In this document: positions 1-6,724 of the stretch, in pieces
How the letters are laid out: each line of letters begins with the position of its first letter
Numbering within the stretch: the first letter of the stretch is position 1
Assembly (NCBI GenBank): GCA_036835375.1
Contig: DAITMB010000127.1
Location: 1-14,201 of the forward strand
Direction: 5' to 3'
Origin: JANQTF01 sp036835375
GTDB lineage: Bacteria; Bacteroidota; Bacteroidia; J057
Length of the DNA: 14,201 nucleotides
The notes under the pieces: generated by a model
Told to the model about the DNA's origin: nothing
What the model saw: only the letters and a program-made list of their open reading frames with translations
Databases searched by the model: none
Program-made: the position numbers and the translations under genes

Positions 1-147
1 TTTTCACTTGATGGGCTATACTTCACCCCGAGAGGAAATGCCTGGTTGGCCAACGCGTTTATTCAGACCATCAACAAATTTGGCGCGTTTGGTGCTCGGA
101 TTCCTCCCCTGGACCTCACGGCATATCCAGGAATTCGCTATCCATAG
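1..147 (+). CDS. SGNH/GDSL-type hydrolase, C-terminal fragment (5' truncated by window edge)
   Basis: The frame starting at base 1 is open for 48 codons and ends in TAG at 145-147; the gene begins before the window. The fragment opens with FSLDGLYFTPRGNAWLANAF and ends with YPGIRYP. The pattern S-x-D-G-x-x-x-T-P-x-G-N followed by an A-N-x-F-I helix resembles the last conserved block (block V) and C-terminal helix of SGNH/GDSL hydrolases common in Bacteroidota, which act on ester bonds of lipids or sugars and are often exported. In block V the usual D-x-x-H carries the catalytic Asp and His; here the fourth position is Tyr (D5-G-L-Y8, numbering the visible residues). The gene converges with coaE, with 33 bases between the stops. 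A run of seven T at 151-157 follows the stop but only a very weak stem precedes it. The family call rests on the terminal motif only. Confidence 0.62.
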   Translation, partial: FSLDGLYFTPRGNAWLANAFIQTINKFGAFGARIPPLDLTAYPGIRYP

Positions 148-180
148 GGCTTTTTTTGTGACAATGCTGCCCAAAGGTTT

Positions 181-789
181 TTATCTCATAGGAGACTCAG
201 AGGAAAGAATGACTGACAAAATCCGCATCACTTGCGGAATGAGGAGGTGCTGACCGTCGTTGAACACCACCCAATCTGCGCGACGGATCTTTTCTGATTC
301 GCTCCACTGGCGCTTCATCCGGGCAAGTACAGCCGATTCATCGACTCCATCTCGCTGCATCACCCGCTGGATGCGCAGCGACTTGGGAGCATAAACGCTG
401 AGCACCTGATCGCAAGCCAAGTAGGCCCCCGATTCGAAAAGAATGGCTGCTTCCTTGCAAATCAACGCCCGACCCAAAGCTTCCTGCGTGGATGTCCAAG
501 CCGCAAAGTCTCGTCCCGTCGCCGGATGGACCAGAGAATTCAGTTGCTGTAGGAGGGCAGGTTCGCCAAAAGCCCGCTGACTGAGGTGCGGACGATTCAA
601 CTCTCCGGATGGCAAATAAGCCTCGGCTCCAAATAGATCTATGATTCCCTGGCGAATCTCAGGCTGTGAGGTCATCACCCATTTTGCCCTTGCATCTGCA
701 TCATACACCGGGTGGCCAGCGTGACGAATGATCTCCGCAAGGAGGCTTTTTCCACTACCGATTCCGCCTGTGATCCCAAGGATGATCAT
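181..789 (-). CDS. coaE: Dephospho-CoA kinase
   Basis: This 202-residue protein matches dephospho-CoA kinase, which phosphorylates the 3'-hydroxyl of dephospho-CoA with ATP as the last step of coenzyme A synthesis in the cytosol. The N-terminus has a P-loop, GGIGSGKS at residues 8-15, followed by the family's YDAD element (residues 29-32) that carries the catalytic Asp. Further in are LNSLVHP, the substrate-lid type motif, and AAILFESG, the usual buried strand of this P-loop kinase fold. The length is normal for the family. The ATG at 787-789 places the P-loop seven residues from the start, as expected. It is the last gene of the minus-strand run, 53 bases after the ybbR stop, which agrees with the common Bacteroidota order yajC-ybbR-coaE. 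No strong terminator stem is visible after the stop. Confidence 0.96.
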   Translation of the reverse strand: MIILGITGGIGSGKSLLAEIIRHAGHPVYDADARAKWVMTSQPEIRQGIIDLFGAEAYLPSGELNRPHLSQRAFGEPALLQQLNSLVHPATGRDFAAWTSTQEALGRALICKEAAILFESGAYLACDQVLSVYAPKSLRIQRVMQRDGVDESAVLARMKRQWSESEKIRRADWVVFNDGQHLLIPQVMRILSVILSSESPMR

Positions 790-842
790 GCTATGAAAGT
801 GCTGAAGGGAATATGAGAGAAATGGTGAACTGAATTGACGAT

Positions 843-1832
843 CTACAGCCCGCTCAGACGCTGCTTTTGGCTGATAATCCAGAATCCCACACGCGGAGGA
901 TCCATCCGTAGAAGGTTCACGTTGGGATCTAACAAGTTGAAATCAGGTGTCCAAACGCCGTATCGGAGGTCTAGCTCCTGATATGGAATGTAAATGGTAT
1001 CTCGCGAGGCGGGGGCTTGGTTTGCCAACGAACTTGTGGGCAAGGCGCAAGAAATCCTGATTTCCTGATGAGACAAGTGTACCTTCTGGCCTTGTGGAAC
1101 GCCCGTCACCCGCAAGTGCCGAATCAGGGTCAATTGAGAAAATGGAATGGGATGTACTTCTACCTCTACTGTCGAAGGATGCGGTTCTATCCCGAGGGCA
1201 GTATCTACCCGAATAGAAATGACTTCCCTTTTGTCCACCATCTTGGTTACTCCAGGCATGGTCTGCCACTCCTCAATGGTTTTGAGCAGCCCTTCTCTCC
1301 CAAGCAACACCACGCTGTCTTGATAAATCGGCGGAGAGACCAATTGTAGAGATGGCTTTAGCAAAATTTGCGTGCCGAGGCGAAGCGGAACCTTTTTTTG
1401 AGCCTTGATGTCGTATCTGACGGTGATATTTTGTGGGTAGGTACCCAGGACATCGACCTGCGGAACGAGCCGAGCCAATCGATCCAAATGCTGATCCATG
1501 GGAATTTCTACTGCCCCCTGGCCATTTTTTTCTAAAGGAAATCGAAGGGTATCTCTAAAGGGAGCCAGATGGGTGAGGAGCAATTGTACCCCAGAGCCTC
1601 GTATTCGGATGCCCACTTCGGCGCTCGATACTTCGAGTATCGTTGCCTGCGGATCGTCGACAATGGCGATCGGTACGTTGATCTCTGATTCATATATCTC
1701 ATTCAGCGTCACCACAGCCCATAGTCCGAGGGCCAACAGGAAGGCACCCAGAAGAACTTTCCCCTGATTGCCTTCCCGCCGGAATCCTGCGACCAGTCGG
1801 CGCATCCAAGATAGCATCCGTTGCCAGTCCAT
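843..1832 (-). CDS. YbbR-like domain protein (CdaR-type)
   Basis: With the start at 1832 this is a 329-residue protein. It has a basic N-terminal stretch (MDWQRMLSWMRRL), one hydrophobic helix at about residues 25-42 (VLLGAFLLALGLWAVV), then the YbbR signature region ESEINVPIAIVD, followed by a long extracytoplasmic part rich in beta strands. YbbR domains occur in CdaR, the membrane regulator of the diadenylate cyclase CdaA in Firmicutes; whether the Bacteroidota form has that role is not shown here. The frame stays open upstream to a GTG at 1925, which would add 31 residues with no family resemblance. I prefer the ATG at 1832 because it puts the membrane helix close to the start. The neighbours yajC upstream and coaE downstream are the usual ones. 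Confidence 0.85.
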   Translation of the reverse strand: MDWQRMLSWMRRLVAGFRREGNQGKVLLGAFLLALGLWAVVTLNEIYESEINVPIAIVDDPQATILEVSSAEVGIRIRGSGVQLLLTHLAPFRDTLRFPLEKNGQGAVEIPMDQHLDRLARLVPQVDVLGTYPQNITVRYDIKAQKKVPLRLGTQILLKPSLQLVSPPIYQDSVVLLGREGLLKTIEEWQTMPGVTKMVDKREVISIRVDTALGIEPHPSTVEVEVHPIPFSQLTLIRHLRVTGVPQGQKVHLSHQEIRISCALPTSSLANQAPASRDTIYIPYQELDLRYGVWTPDFNLLDPNVNLLRMDPPRVGFWIISQKQRLSGL

Positions 1833-1952
1833 GACTTTGAAATGGGGTTTCTGCGTATCATGCCGCGTAGGTCCTTGACCAAGTTCTGTATATCCCCTCA
1901 AGAATGATCTTGCGATGGGGAGCACTCAACGTGGGAACCATGAGACGAAGCA

Positions 1953-2294
1953 CTACTTCTTGGCTTCTGCCGCCTTCGCTTCTGTAGTAGTAGCTGGTAC
2001 AGCACGCAGGGCAGTCTTGTCGAGACGAAGTTTTGTATTTTGGTCCACCCTTACCAAGACGGTATTGTCTTCGATGCTTTCGATGGTCCCATAGATACCG
2101 CCGATGGTGAGGACTTTATCCCCTTTGTCAAGAGATTCGCGAAATTTCTTCTCCTCCTTGGCCCGCTTTTGCTGCGGACGAATCATGAAGAAATAGAAAA
2201 TGGCTACAATGCCACCAAAAAAAACAAACTGCGTCCATCCAGCTCCGGTCTGAGCGGCACCTTCCTGTAGCAATAAATGAGAGAAATGATTCAT
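1953..2294 (-). CDS. yajC: Preprotein translocase subunit YajC
   Basis: This is a 113-residue YajC, the small accessory subunit of the SecDF-YajC complex that assists protein export at the inner membrane. A single membrane helix spans about residues 20-38 and runs into the hallmark FYFFMIRPQQKRAKE (33-47). It is followed by the conserved cytoplasmic strand-rich core GDKVLTIGGIYGTI (58-71) and a charged Ala/Lys-rich tail. The open frame continues upstream to 2390, but the extra residues do not look like YajC, and a -7-like promoter box at 2388-2395 would place the transcript start inside that extension. The ATG at 2292-2294 is therefore chosen. secDF is not in the window. The neighbours are the DUF1573 lipoprotein gene and ybbR. 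Confidence 0.93.
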   Translation of the reverse strand: MNHFSHLLLQEGAAQTGAGWTQFVFFGGIVAIFYFFMIRPQQKRAKEEKKFRESLDKGDKVLTIGGIYGTIESIEDNTVLVRVDQNTKLRLDKTALRAVPATTTEAKAAEAKK

Positions 2295-2336
2295 GACAAG
2301 GAAAAATAGAAGGAAATAAGCGAGAAAATGTGAATG

Positions 2337-2386
2337 AAAAAGCGGACAACAAATAGTGGAACCTATTCCGCTATCTGATGTCCGCC
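2337..2386 (-). terminator. Terminator-like hairpin with T-run between the DUF1573 gene and yajC
   Basis: Read on the minus strand, GCGGACA (2385-2379) pairs with TGTCCGC (2348-2342). Inside a symmetric four-by-four internal loop, ATAGCGGAA (2374-2366) pairs with TTCCACTAT (2361-2353) with one C-A mismatch, closing on the loop TAGG. Five T follow directly (2341-2337). This is the geometry of an intrinsic terminator and it begins about 30 bases after the DUF1573 stop. Because it also lies in what would be the yajC leader, it may instead act as an attenuator. Confidence 0.6.
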
Positions 2387-2387
2387 A

Positions 2388-2395
2388 CAAAGATA
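2388..2395 (-). promoter_or_regulatory. Possible Bacteroidota -7 promoter element upstream of yajC
   Basis: The minus strand reads TATCTTTG, an exact match to the TAnnTTTG -7 element of the Bacteroidota housekeeping sigma factor. It lies 93 bases upstream of the preferred yajC start and just before the terminator-like hairpin. No TTG at the expected distance upstream is convincing; the nearest ones are too close (spacers of 9 and 15 bases). An eight-base degenerate match can occur by chance, so this is tentative. Confidence 0.35.
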
Positions 2396-2414
2396 GAAAA
2401 ATGGCAATGCCAAA

Positions 2415-2948
2415 TTACTCTGCTTGAGGTTTGACTTGGCCTTTGATCTTCAAAATCTTATTGACTCCGTCGGCAAAATTTCCGGTGACCGTCACCGACT
2501 TGTTTTGGAACCCAGGCTTACCAGATGAGTCAAAGGCTACATCAATGAATCCTTCTTCACCGGGTGCAATGGGATCTTGGGAGTAGCTCGGTGTGGTGCA
2601 ACCACAAGAGGCTTTCACGCGAGTGATTCTCAAAGGATTCGCCCCAGTATTCTTAAATTTGAATTGATGGCTGACTTTGGTGCCTTCAGGCACTTCCCCG
2701 AAATCAAAGACTTCGCCTTCAAATTCTACGGAAGTGGACTCCAGCGATTCTGCTTCTGCTTGGTGCTTGGGAGGGTAGTTCACTGCGGGAGCCGTCCCAT
2801 CTGCGGTAGGTGCTGAAGTAGTAGCAATGGGAAGTGCTGAATTAGCGGGAGCAGACACGACAGCTTCGTTGGTAGAAGCCGACTCAGAGCACGCCGGCGC
2901 CAGCAGAGCGACAACGGCTAGGGTGAAAAAAGGAATCAGTTGTTTCAT
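2415..2948 (-). CDS. DUF1573 domain lipoprotein
   Basis: With the ATG at 2946-2948 the product is 177 residues. An N-terminal signal peptide (basic MKQ, then a hydrophobic stretch) ends in LAPAC with Cys20, a slightly atypical lipobox that suggests export and lipid attachment. A low-complexity Ala/Ser/Thr/Pro linker follows to about residue 70. The DUF1573 domain spans about 75-172, with VFDFGEVPEGTKV, the signature ASCGCTTP (113-120), PIAPGEEGFIDVAFD and GFQNKSVTV, all typical of this Ig-like fold. The molecular function is unknown; the domain is abundant in secreted Bacteroidota proteins. The open frame extends upstream to 3089 but the added 47 residues would bury the signal peptide, so the shorter start is chosen. 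Its position between nusB and yajC is the usual one apart from the inserted dehydrogenase gene. Confidence 0.9.
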   Translation of the reverse strand: MKQLIPFFTLAVVALLAPACSESASTNEAVVSAPANSALPIATTSAPTADGTAPAVNYPPKHQAEAESLESTSVEFEGEVFDFGEVPEGTKVSHQFKFKNTGANPLRITRVKASCGCTTPSYSQDPIAPGEEGFIDVAFDSSGKPGFQNKSVTVTGNFADGVNKILKIKGQVKPQAE

Positions 2949-3183
2949 CGTAAAAGTTTTCCTGAATAGAAGTGGAATAAGTGTTGGAAATCGATCCTGA
3001 TACGGAAGAAAGTCATTTGTGTTGAAGATAAACGATGCGTCTGGTGAAAGGTTTTTCCTGATTATGTGTCCACAATTTTCAGAAATCACGCATTTCTAAA
3101 GACCTCTTTTCATCTGGCCGTTTCAGGGACAATTCAGTTTTTTTCTGCCATCCATCTACTCAGCGGAAGTCATGGATACTTCC

Positions 3184-4185
3184 TCAAGCAAGACGATCAA
3201 CCACGTGCTGAGCAAACTCGGAGGTGGAGGACTTCCCGCCCAGATCGCCGGTAGCCAGCTCGGTCTGAGCCAGGGTAGTGAAGAGTGCGCTTCTGATTTT
3301 ATCTGCCACCATGCCTTGCCCAAGATGATGAAGCATCATGATGGCAGATTGCAAGAGCGCTGAAGGGTTGGCGAGGTTGCGTCCGGCGATGTCGGGTGCG
3401 CTGCCATGTACCGCTTCAAAAATGGCGACGTCTTTCCCCACATTGGCACCGGGCACCAGCCCGAGGCCCCCTACCAGTCCCGCGCAAAGATCGGAGAGAA
3501 TGTCTCCAAATAAATTGGTAGTGACCATCACATCATAGCGCTCCGGATACATCACGAGCTGCATGCACATGTTGTCCACGATGCGGTCTTCGGCCTGAAT
3601 CTGAGGGTATTCCAATGCTATTTCCTGCCCTACTTTAAGAAATAACCCGCTGGACTGCTTCATGATGTTGGCCTTGTGGATGATGGTCACCTTCTTGCGA
3701 CCCTGAGCCACGGCATATTCAAAAGCCGCCCGAATGATCCTTTCGGATCCCGAGCGTGACACGCGGGCAATGGCATCTGCGATTTGATTTCGTTCGTCAT
3801 AAATCTCAAATCCAGAATACATCCCTTCGGTATTTTCGCGAAACAGGACGAGGTCAACGTTTGAAAATTTACTTTTAATGCCAGGAATGCTCGTGACGGG
3901 ACGCACATTCTGATAGAGGTCAAACATCTGGCGCAAGGTCACATTGACACTGCGAAATCCCTCACCGACAGGAGTTGTGAGGGGGCCTTTCAAAGCAACT
4001 TTGTGGGTGCGAATGGAGTCGATCAGCTCTGGCGGGATCAAATCTCCAGACTCGCGAAAGGCAATGAGACCAGCTGGTTGTTCGTCAAAATCGAGGTCTG
4101 CGCCAGCTGCTTCCAAAATATGGACAACTGCGTCGGTAATTTCCGGTCCGATTCCATCACCTGGAATCAGCGTTATGGTGGGCAT
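3184..4185 (-). CDS. NAD-type isocitrate/isopropylmalate dehydrogenase family protein (likely isocitrate dehydrogenase)
   Basis: This 333-residue protein belongs to the beta-hydroxyacid oxidative decarboxylases. It shows IPGDGIGPE (7-15), the substrate-binding S79-x-N81-x-x-L-R85, R95 in NVRP, the FRENTEGMYSG motif (115-125), K170 in IHKANIMK, the metal-binding aspartates D203, D227 and D231, and HGSAPDIAGR (259-268) with the Asp that favours NAD+ over NADP+. The SxNxxLR element and the FRENTEGMYSG loop resemble eukaryotic IDH3-type enzymes more than isopropylmalate dehydrogenase, so conversion of isocitrate to 2-oxoglutarate is the likeliest reaction. Homoisocitrate or 3-isopropylmalate activity cannot be excluded by eye, and no leu genes are nearby. 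The start lies only four bases after the nusB stop, so the two are probably co-transcribed. The length is full for the family. Confidence 0.88.
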   Translation of the reverse strand: MPTITLIPGDGIGPEITDAVVHILEAAGADLDFDEQPAGLIAFRESGDLIPPELIDSIRTHKVALKGPLTTPVGEGFRSVNVTLRQMFDLYQNVRPVTSIPGIKSKFSNVDLVLFRENTEGMYSGFEIYDERNQIADAIARVSRSGSERIIRAAFEYAVAQGRKKVTIIHKANIMKQSSGLFLKVGQEIALEYPQIQAEDRIVDNMCMQLVMYPERYDVMVTTNLFGDILSDLCAGLVGGLGLVPGANVGKDVAIFEAVHGSAPDIAGRNLANPSALLQSAIMMLHHLGQGMVADKIRSALFTTLAQTELATGDLGGKSSTSEFAQHVVDRLA

Positions 4186-4189
4186 AGGC

Positions 4190-4711
4190 TTAGTTGGAGG
4201 TGGGTTCTTCTACGGGCGATCCTTTGGCACTGCTGTGGTCAATAAGACCTCTCCCTCTCTTGTCAATTCGCCCGTCAGACAAAAAATCATTGTATAAACT
4301 ATCGAGAATTCCGTTGATGAACTTGCTGCTTTTGGGAGTAGAATAGGTCTTAGCAAGTTCCAGGTATTCGTTGATGGTGACTTTGATGGGAATCTCTTCG
4401 AAGTTAAGCATTTCGCAAATCGCCATGTGCATGAGAATCCTGTCGAGCCTTGCAATGCGGTCAAGTTCCCAATTTTCCGCCTTTTTAATGATGAGGGAAT
4501 CATACCATTCGGCCTGCTTCATGGTCTCATAATAAAGGGCCACGAGCAGCTTGGTGTCGCCGCTGAGCTTTTTCTTTGCCTCCAGTTCAGACACTTCTGT
4601 CTCTATTTCCTTGAGCAAGAGGTTAAAGACCGGCTCCGGAGCTTCTCCGGAGGTGATGCAAGCGTAGATAGCCTGCATGACTTTGGCTCGAATTTGCCGA
4701 CGGGTAATCAT
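4190..4711 (-). CDS. nusB: Transcription antitermination protein NusB
   Basis: This 173-residue protein is NusB, the RNA-binding partner of NusE (S10) that recognises boxA and promotes antitermination of rRNA transcription. It opens with TRRQIRAKVMQAIYA, the basic first helix that contacts RNA. The second half carries LDRIARLDRILMHMAICEML and then INEYLELAKTYSTPKSSKFINGILDSL, both close to the family consensus. The central part includes an acidic, coiled-coil-like stretch (KEIETEVSELEAKKK). The C-terminal tail after the last helix (from about residue 145) is a charged extension with no obvious motif. The ATG at 4709-4711 fits the basic N-terminus. It is the first gene of the minus-strand run; a candidate promoter lies about 160-190 bases upstream. 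Confidence 0.95.
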   Translation of the reverse strand: MITRRQIRAKVMQAIYACITSGEAPEPVFNLLLKEIETEVSELEAKKKLSGDTKLLVALYYETMKQAEWYDSLIIKKAENWELDRIARLDRILMHMAICEMLNFEEIPIKVTINEYLELAKTYSTPKSSKFINGILDSLYNDFLSDGRIDKRGRGLIDHSSAKGSPVEEPTSN

Positions 4712-5108
4712 TGCGAATGGTGAGTGAATGAGCGGGTAATCAGGAAACTGGTTGCCTTAGAATAGATTTTACTGCGCATGACAGGCTTCATCGACCTTCT
4801 CCAGGAAGGTCTCGACGGCGTTTCAATGTACGTAAGATCCACCATAGGCTCGGGGATTCAATCAAGACAAAGCTAAGGATAGTTTTTCAAACTTCCCTCA
4901 ATCGTAAAATGCGAATTTGACTTCTGTCCACCAATTTTTGAGAATATCTTTCTGTGGTCCGAAATATGGCATTGAGATTCGCAATTTCATTTCAATCCCA
5001 GCAGAATGTTTATCTTTACCGGAGTTGATGATGCTTTTGTAGGAGTCTGACAAAAACACTGCCAGCTATTTACAGGTTCTTACCTTCTATTGATATCTTC
5101 AGTCCACT
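4712..5108. other. Divergent intergenic region between nusB and nuoD
   Basis: No convincing gene is seen in these 397 bases. They hold the start-side sequences of two divergent genes. A minus-strand promoter candidate for nusB lies at 4868-4901. A seven-base-pair hairpin, GACCTTC (4793-4799) with GAAGGTC (4805-4811), would be in the nusB leader. On the + strand two one-mismatch -7 elements, TATCTTTC at 4945-4952 and TATCTTTA at 5011-5018, could serve nuoD, but neither has a clear partner element. Confidence 0.55.
4868..4901 (-). promoter_or_regulatory. Candidate Bacteroidota promoter for the nusB run
   Basis: On the minus strand TAGCTTTG (4875-4868) matches the -7 consensus TAnnTTTG, with TTG at 4901-4899 as a possible -33 element. 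The spacer is 23 bases, at the long end of what is reported. The predicted transcript would start near 4861 and carry a leader of about 150 bases that includes the hairpin at 4793-4811. Confidence 0.4.
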
Positions 5109-6413
5109 ATGAGTACAGATCCTTTTCCGCCACATCCCAGTCTCGAACGCAAAATAGAATCCGCCTTTTTTCCAGATCACCAAATGGCGATCTATCGGCG
5201 GCTCGAAAACAAGCATACTTCCATCGAGGTCGAAAACGACCCCTTGGGAACCAAAATGATCATTAACCTGGGTCCTTCTCACCCTGCCACTCATGGGGTG
5301 CTTCGGATCGTTCTGGAGATTGACGGTGAGACCATTGTCAAGGCTGTCACCGACATTGGGTATCTCCACCGCGGCATCGAGAAGCTTGCGGAAAACAAAA
5401 CTTTTCAAGAGTTCATGCCATACACCGATCGCATGGACTACATTTCTCCCTACGCCAACAATGTGGCATGGTGCCTTGCTGTAGAAAAACTTTGTGGTAT
5501 TGAGGTTCCCCGGCGCGCGCAGTACATACGCACGATAGCTTGCGAGATGGCGCGGATCTCCTCTCACCTGCTCTGGCTTGGGGCCATGGTCATGGATGCG
5601 GGAGCACTGTCGATGTTTCTCTGGACCTTTCGCGAGCGCGAAAACCTCTACGATATTTTTGACAAACTCGCCGGAGTGCGCTTCACCGTGAGCCACAGCC
5701 GCATCGGAGGCGTCGCCTTCGATATCACCGACGAAGTCGTTCAAGATATTCGCACTTGGAACAAAGCGTTTCGCAAGGAGCTGGCCGACTGGCGCAAACT
5801 CCTGGGCGCTAATCCGATCTGGGTAGGACGCAACAAGGGTGTGGGCATCCTGACGAAAGAAAAAGCTATCGAAATCGGCGTCACGGGCGCAAATCTCCGC
5901 GCTTCGGGGGTTCCCCACGACATTCGCACCTTCGAGCCCTACCTCGTATATGACGAGGTCGATTTTGATGTTGTGATCAGGGAAGAGGGCGACTGCCTGG
6001 CGAGATTTTATGTTCGTATGGACGAAATGGCGGAGAGCATCAAAATTCTTGATCAGCTCCTTGACCAATTGCCTGCCGGAGACATTCGAGTGGACAATGC
6101 CAAGCATGCTTACCCGTCGAAGGATGAAGTGTATTATTCTATGGAAGGCATGATCCACGACTTCATGATGACCGATGTAGGCGTGATTCCTCCCGATGGG
6201 GTGGAGATTTATCATGCCATTGAAGGGTCTAAGGGAGAATTGGGATTTCACATCAAGTCGGACGGGACGGGCACCCCTTGGCGAGCCAAAATCAATGCCC
6301 CATCTTACCGCAATCTCCAGGCGCTGGAGCATCTCATGGAGGGCGCGACCCTCGCTGACACGGTGGTGATCATTGGTTCGCTGGATCCTGTGATGGGCGA
6401 TTGCGATAAATAA
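5109..6413 (+). CDS. nuoD: NADH-quinone oxidoreductase subunit D
   Basis: This 434-residue protein is NuoD, the 49-kDa-type subunit of respiratory complex I, which with NuoB forms the quinone-binding site beside the terminal iron-sulfur cluster. Conserved blocks are GPSHPATHGVLR (55-66) with the quinone-site histidine, GYLHRGIEK (84-92), YTDRMDY (105-111), the hydrogenase-derived core around GVAFDITDE, and a C-terminus with SYRNLQALEHLM and a final IIGSLDPVMGDCDK. These look intact. The N-terminal 45 residues before the conserved core are longer than in many NuoD proteins. No other nuo gene is next to it: nusB lies divergently upstream and a plsY-like gene downstream, whereas nuoD usually sits in a nuoA-N operon. 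It may be a scattered single copy or a second copy. Confidence 0.95.
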   Translation: MSTDPFPPHPSLERKIESAFFPDHQMAIYRRLENKHTSIEVENDPLGTKMIINLGPSHPATHGVLRIVLEIDGETIVKAVTDIGYLHRGIEKLAENKTFQEFMPYTDRMDYISPYANNVAWCLAVEKLCGIEVPRRAQYIRTIACEMARISSHLLWLGAMVMDAGALSMFLWTFRERENLYDIFDKLAGVRFTVSHSRIGGVAFDITDEVVQDIRTWNKAFRKELADWRKLLGANPIWVGRNKGVGILTKEKAIEIGVTGANLRASGVPHDIRTFEPYLVYDEVDFDVVIREEGDCLARFYVRMDEMAESIKILDQLLDQLPAGDIRVDNAKHAYPSKDEVYYSMEGMIHDFMMTDVGVIPPDGVEIYHAIEGSKGELGFHIKSDGTGTPWRAKINAPSYRNLQALEHLMEGATLADTVVIIGSLDPVMGDCDK

Positions 6414-6724
6414 GGAGCAAAGCGGTAGGCGGCACTCGGGGCCTTGTCTATTCCTACATAATGGAGATCATCGATGCATCCCTTCGGCTTCACCGAGGGA
6501 AGTGCTTCTTCCGCTTCTCTGCGCTGGAAGCTCGCCCGTGGGTCCCTTGATCCCACCGGCTCGCGACTTGGCACGCCAGAATCGGATTCTCCACCTTGCT
6601 GCGAAAAAATTTGCGGCAACAACCCTATGATTTTCAACTTGACAAAACACTTGAGAAAGGGACCAAAAACCCTGTATGCTTAGAGTTCTTTGTTTCCAAC
6701 TCTCGTCAAGTCACAGCAGGATTT
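6414..6724. other. Non-coding stretch after nuoD, possible dispersed repeat
   Basis: These 311 bases contain no gene I can support, although several frames are open on both strands with products lacking domain character. The GC-rich core, about 6478-6610, is rich in small inverted repeats. One is a hairpin at 6479-6500 in which TCCCT and CGG (one bulged T) pair with CCG and AGGGA; another is GTGGG against CCCAC, starting at about 6539. A short T-run is absent after these stems, so they are not clear intrinsic terminators. The last 110 bases are AT-richer and probably hold the promoter of the next gene, but no consensus element is evident. Confidence 0.4.

Noticed and set aside
151..157. Run of seven T after the SGNH hydrolase stop as an intrinsic terminator
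   Set aside because: The only stem next to it (CTAT with ATAG) is four base pairs, and the six-base-pair stem CCTGGA/TCCAGG is 20 bases too far upstream.
3165..3183. GGAAGT/ACTTCC hairpin just after the isocitrate dehydrogenase stop
   Set aside because: It is a six-base-pair stem with no T-run following on the minus strand, so a terminator cannot be claimed.
5070..6332. 420-codon open frame on the minus strand opposite nuoD
   Set aside because: It lies almost entirely antisense to a well-supported nuoD, has no recognisable domain, and its openness follows from the codon use of nuoD.
6474..6683. 69-codon + strand frame between nuoD and the plsY-like gene
   Set aside because: The low-complexity product shows no motif, and overlapping frames on both strands are equally open; treated as non-coding or repeat.
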